Of a DNA stretch of 64,000 nt, positions 60,781-64,000 are shown piece after piece (position 1 is the first letter of the stretch; each line of letters begins with the position of its first letter). The position numbers and the translations under genes were made by a program. A model generated the notes under the pieces. It ran no database searches, was not told the DNA's origin, and saw only the letters and a list, made by a program, of their open reading frames with translations. Location: assembly GCF_014161445.1 (NCBI RefSeq), contig NZ_JABBXA010000007.1, forward strand, positions 248,001 through 312,000, read 5' to 3'. The DNA comes from Microbispora sp. H13382 (lineage in GTDB: Bacteria; Actinomycetota; Actinomycetes; Streptosporangiales; Streptosporangiaceae).

Positions 60781-61535
60781 TGGCCCACGAATTCGAGCTC
60801 AGCAAGGAAATCGAGCTGGACGCGACGCCCGAGCAGGTCTGGGAGGCCATCGCGACCGGACCGGGCGTGGACTCCTGGTTCATGGGGCGCACAGAGATCG
60901 AGCCGGGTGAGGGCGGACGCGGCCGGTTCACCATGTTCGGCGGCACCGAGACCTCCACCGTGACCGCCTGGGAGCCCGGCAAGCGGTTCGCGTTCCGCAG
61001 CGACGAGAACCCCGACGGCCTCTTCATGGCGATGGAGTACCTCGTCGAGGGCCGCGACGGCGGCAGCACGGTTCTGCGCCTGGTCCAGCACGGCTTCCTC
61101 GGCGACGACTGGGAGACCGAGTACGAGGCGATGGTCACGGGCTGGGACCTGTACCTGCACAAGCTCGCCCAGTACCTCACGTACTTCCGCGGGCGGCCCG
61201 TCACGGTCGTGTCCGCCGCCCGCCCCCACGCGCCGGAGAGGGAGAAGGCGTGGGCGGCGATCAAGGACAAGCTGGGCCTCACCGGCACGTTCCGCGAGGG
61301 CGACCCGGTGCGGCTCGCGGTGGACGGCCTGCCCCCGGAGGACGGCGTCGTCGACTACGCGGCCCTGCCGGACTTCCTGGGCGTGCGCACCGCCGACGGT
61401 CTCTACGGGTTCATCCACTCGGGGCCGACGCGCGGGAACGTGGTGGTCCTCGGGCACCACATCTTCGCCGAGGACACCGGCCAGGAGCGCGCCGAGAGCG
61501 CCTGGCAGTCCTGGCTCACCCGGCTCTTCCCCTGA
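60780..61535 (+). CDS. SRPBCC (AHSA1-like) domain protein
   Basis: A 251-residue START-fold protein. The N-terminal AHSA1-like domain (about 5-145) has the usual opening EIELDATPEQVWEAIATGPGVDSWF and the GWDLYLHKLAQYL helix; the remaining 100 residues resemble a second, divergent domain. It should bind a hydrophobic ligand that may also signal to the paired ArsR regulator. GAGGAGG precedes the start. Confidence 0.9.
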   Translation: MAHEFELSKEIELDATPEQVWEAIATGPGVDSWFMGRTEIEPGEGGRGRFTMFGGTETSTVTAWEPGKRFAFRSDENPDGLFMAMEYLVEGRDGGSTVLRLVQHGFLGDDWETEYEAMVTGWDLYLHKLAQYLTYFRGRPVTVVSAARPHAPEREKAWAAIKDKLGLTGTFREGDPVRLAVDGLPPEDGVVDYAALPDFLGVRTADGLYGFIHSGPTRGNVVVLGHHIFAEDTGQERAESAWQSWLTRLFP

Positions 61536-61617
61536 ACGCGCCGGACTCCTGACCGCGCCTGTCCGACGACGAGGCCGAACCACGGCCGACCGGCGGAACA
61601 GCCTGCAAGGGCCGTCG

Positions 61618-62349
61618 TCAGGCCCAGATGGCACAGGGGATGCCGTCGGAGAAGACCTCGGGAGGATCGGGCAGGGGCCGGGCCCGCCCCGCGGCCACCA
61701 GCAGGGCGGTCCAGGCGGCGGCGCCCGCGTCGAGCACGTCGTCCACCCCCGCCGCCGCCCCTGCCGGGCCGAGGTCGCCCGCGAGCACGACGCCCGCCGC
61801 CGCCAGCAGTTCGCGCCGGCGCTCGGCGCCCGCCCACGTCGTCTTGGGGTGCGGCAGGGGCTCCCCCGCGAGCCGGGCGAAGCTCAGCTCGGGGTGGATC
61901 TCGACGACCCGCCTGCCCGCCTCCCGCACCCAGCGCTCGACCTCGAACAGCTTCTCCTTGAGCCCGAACGCCTGGCGGGAGACTCCTTCCCCGGTCAGGC
62001 GGCGGTTGACCGCCACGGCCGAGGCGTGGTCGTCCGCCTCCAGCGCGGCGCGCACCGGGGTCATGAACACCGACCGCCACCGGGGGCCGAGCTCCGCGCG
62101 CGCCAGCACGTCGGCCCGGCGCCGGCCCCGGCCCGGCGGGCCGCCGGGGTGGGCATCGGGCAGCCCGATCGGCATGTCCACGGCCACGACGGCGACCTCG
62201 CCGTCCGCGTCCGCCAAGGCGACCAGATCGGCGACCCGGGTCGCGAAGTAGGCACGCGCCGTACTTCCGTCCCGGGGGCCGGCGGACGGGACCACCCCGA
62301 TCCAGCCCGCCCTGCACGCGTCGACGCCGAGCACACGAGCACCGTTCAT
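61618..62349 (-). CDS. DUF429 family protein (RNase H-like fold)
   Basis: A 243-residue DUF429 protein: GVDACRAGWIGV at the start, DMPIGLPD, RRADVLARAELGPRW and EIHPELSFARLAG give the conserved acidic positions of a predicted nuclease with an RNase H-like fold. Function is unproven. It follows the FAD oxidoreductase by 10 bp and is co-transcribed. Confidence 0.88.
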   Translation of the reverse strand: MNGARVLGVDACRAGWIGVVPSAGPRDGSTARAYFATRVADLVALADADGEVAVVAVDMPIGLPDAHPGGPPGRGRRRADVLARAELGPRWRSVFMTPVRAALEADDHASAVAVNRRLTGEGVSRQAFGLKEKLFEVERWVREAGRRVVEIHPELSFARLAGEPLPHPKTTWAGAERRRELLAAAGVVLAGDLGPAGAAAGVDDVLDAGAAAWTALLVAAGRARPLPDPPEVFSDGIPCAIWA

Positions 62350-62359
62350 GTGACCATGC

Positions 62360-63736
62360 TCAGCCCTGGCGGGGGACGACGTGACCGAAGCGGAACAGGT
62401 TCGCCGGGTCGTAGACCTCGCGCAGCTTCACCAGCCGCCGCAGCGTCTCCTCGGGCCAGGCCCGGGAGATCTGCTCGGGAGCCAGGGCGCTGCCCTGGAA
62501 GTTGATCTGCGCGCCGCCGGTGGACCAGGGCGCGGCGGCCTCCACCACGGCCCGTACGGCGGCGGGCACGGCCGTGTCCATCAGCTCGGGCACCGGCGCG
62601 CCGATGGCCAGCAGCGTGAAGGCGGCGTCGCGCCCGCCCACGGCGTTCGGCTCCTTGGGCTGACGGGCGAGCGCGCCGCCGAGCTGGCGCAGCTCGACCA
62701 CGGCCAGCGGGACCTGCGCGGCCGGCCCGGCGACCGCGAGCAGCGCCTCCACGGTCTCGGCGGTCAGCTCGCGCAGCAGCGCGCCCCGCTCCGCGACCGG
62801 CATGGGCTGGGTCGGGTCCCGGTGGATGGAGTCGATCGCCGCGTACGGCAGGGGCCCGACGGCGTCGAGCACCGGCTCGGCAACGGCCCGCATGGGGGCC
62901 AGCAGCGCCTCGGCCTCCTGCCCCTCCCCCACGTGGGCGACCCTCAGGTGGACCACGAACTTGCCGCTGAGCTGCGGCGGCAGCTCGGGCAGCGGGGGCA
63001 GGCGCAGCAGCGCGACCGAGGTGGTGGTGGTCTCCGGCAGCGTGCCGGTCCAGGTGCGGTAGGCGTGCAGGACCCGCCCGGCGTCCTCGGCGGCGTAGAA
63101 CAGGCCGCCGCCGTACAGGCCGGTGAGCGGAAGCAGGTCGACCGTGATCGAGGTGACCACGCCGAACCCGGCCTTGCCGCCGCGCAGCGCCCAGAACAGG
63201 TCGGGCTCGCGGTCCGCGTCGGCGGTGCGGATCACGCCGTCCCCGGTGACGACGGTGAGCTCCCGCACGTGGTCGGCCGCGAACCCGAAGGTCCGCGCGA
63301 TCGGTCCGAGGCCGCCGCCGAGCGTGAAGCCGACCACGCCGACGCTGGTCGCCGATCCGCACAGCGGAGCCAGGCCGTACGGCGCCGCGGCGGCGACGAC
63401 CTCGCCCCACGTGCAGCCCGCCGCGATCGTGGCGGTGCGTGCCGAGGGGTCCACCACGACCTCCCCCATGGCGCGGGTGCTGATCAGGACCGCGCCGTCG
63501 GCCGCCTGCACGGCGCCGTGGCCGGTCGACTGCACGGCCACGGGCAGCCCGTGCTCGGCGGCGAGCCGTACGGCGGCGGCCACGTCGCCGGCGTCCCGCG
63601 CCGCGACGACCACGGCGGGCCGGTGGCGCACGGCGAGGTTGAACCCGGCGGCCTCCTCCTCGAACCCGGCCTGCCCCGGAGCCAGGACCCGGCCGGCGAT
63701 CCGTCCCCGCAGCGCGTCTTCGATGGTGCTGTGCAT
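62360..63736 (-). CDS. FAD-linked oxidase with BBE domain
   Basis: A 458-residue PCMH-type flavoprotein. The FAD domain includes VQSTGHGA, where His73 is the likely covalent flavin site, ISTRAMGEVVVD and GGGLGPIARTFGFAADHV; the C-terminal BBE block is LREVYDPANLFRFGH. Related enzymes oxidise sugars, alkaloids or nicotine-like amines with oxygen. No signal peptide is seen. It heads the operon with DUF429. Confidence 0.92.
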   Translation of the reverse strand: MHSTIEDALRGRIAGRVLAPGQAGFEEEAAGFNLAVRHRPAVVVAARDAGDVAAAVRLAAEHGLPVAVQSTGHGAVQAADGAVLISTRAMGEVVVDPSARTATIAAGCTWGEVVAAAAPYGLAPLCGSATSVGVVGFTLGGGLGPIARTFGFAADHVRELTVVTGDGVIRTADADREPDLFWALRGGKAGFGVVTSITVDLLPLTGLYGGGLFYAAEDAGRVLHAYRTWTGTLPETTTTSVALLRLPPLPELPPQLSGKFVVHLRVAHVGEGQEAEALLAPMRAVAEPVLDAVGPLPYAAIDSIHRDPTQPMPVAERGALLRELTAETVEALLAVAGPAAQVPLAVVELRQLGGALARQPKEPNAVGGRDAAFTLLAIGAPVPELMDTAVPAAVRAVVEAAAPWSTGGAQINFQGSALAPEQISRAWPEETLRRLVKLREVYDPANLFRFGHVVPRQG

Positions 63737-63893
63737 GTCCGTCCTTCGGATGTCGTCGTCTGTGACGGGAACAGTTGTCGCATCGGGGTCTTGGTGTTCG
63801 CTTGCGCCGATCGGGCCGGCGTTCCGCCGGGCGCCGGAAGGCCGCCTAGAGATGTCCTAGTGGCTTCCAAGACGTCCCCCGCACGCTGGGGCG

Positions 63894-64000
63894 ATGCCGC
63901 CGCCGTCCGACAATCACCAGCCGCCGTACGCCGGGGATCCGGGCCCGCCCGATCCCCGGCGCGATCCGGCGCGCGTCATGCCGGACGTCCGGCCCGACGC
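63894..64000 (+). CDS. Start of an unidentified gene, cut by the window edge
   Basis: From ATG 63894 an open frame of 35 codons runs to the edge. It is Pro/Asp/Arg rich (MPPPSDNHQPPYAGDPGPP) like the disordered N-terminus of many actinomycete membrane proteins. GGGG precedes the ATG. Too little is visible to name it. Confidence 0.35.
   Translation, partial: MPPPSDNHQPPYAGDPGPPDPRRDPARVMPDVRPD

Overview
This 64 kb window is chromosomal DNA of a very GC-rich, filamentous-type actinomycete. The evidence is the near-universal G/C at codon third positions, frequent GTG/TTG and leaderless starts, LacI/TetR/MarR-controlled single genes, a DUF5999 protein, a CopC/CopD pair, a polyphosphate glucokinase and a bacterial terpene synthase. 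The style of the proteins (the small protein ending RPPHWD, STAND ATPases, a CBM-rich xylanase and chitinase) suggests Streptosporangiales. That placement is inference; no rRNA or other marker is present. I see no tRNA, rRNA, insertion sequence, prophage or CRISPR array.

Region 1 (1-11.7 kb) is a polysaccharide-degradation block. A minus-strand run GH5 -> GH10 xylanase -> GH43 lies divergent from a LacI-type repressor. The shared intergenic region holds several CGAAA-N-TTTCG-like palindromes, one between the -35 and -10 of the repressor itself. Next come an exported TAP-like alpha/beta hydrolase and a secreted multidomain GH18 chitinase with its own palindromic operator candidate.

Region 2 (11.7-20.3 kb) holds an MFS transporter, a CopC-CopD copper pair with overlapping stop/start, a polytopic membrane protein of unknown function, and a two-gene ABC system whose ATPase is fused to a membrane-anchored S15-like hydrolase.

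Region 3 (20.3-29 kb) is a signalling cluster: a cut-down histidine kinase, a DUF4118-GAF NarL-type kinase divergent from its likely response regulator, a receiver-only protein, an alpha/beta hydrolase, DUF5999, an RsbW-like ATPase, a tiny conserved protein and a STAND ATPase. Two copies of a roughly 70-bp sequence element occur here.

Region 4 (29-54.6 kb) consists mostly of single housekeeping or accessory genes: terpene synthase plus ankyrin protein, PAC2, Gfo/Idh/MocA oxidoreductase, tyrosine phosphatase, a second STAND-TPR protein, SGNH hydrolase, Ser/Thr kinase, hemerythrin, family VIII esterase with divergent MarR, gamma-glutamyltransferase-like enzyme, HrpA helicase, polyphosphate glucokinase, NmrA protein with divergent TetR, and cupin plus methyltransferase.

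Region 5 (54.7-64 kb) begins with a stress trio (Hsp20, UspA, DUF1876). It continues with an unusual cassette of a glutamine-rich low-complexity protein, a small helical protein and a leaderless-type (no signal peptide) subtilase; this is the best candidate here for an undescribed system. An ArsR-SRPBCC pair, an FAD oxidoreductase-DUF429 pair and the start of one more gene at the right edge follow. Strong GC hairpins separate most convergent genes.
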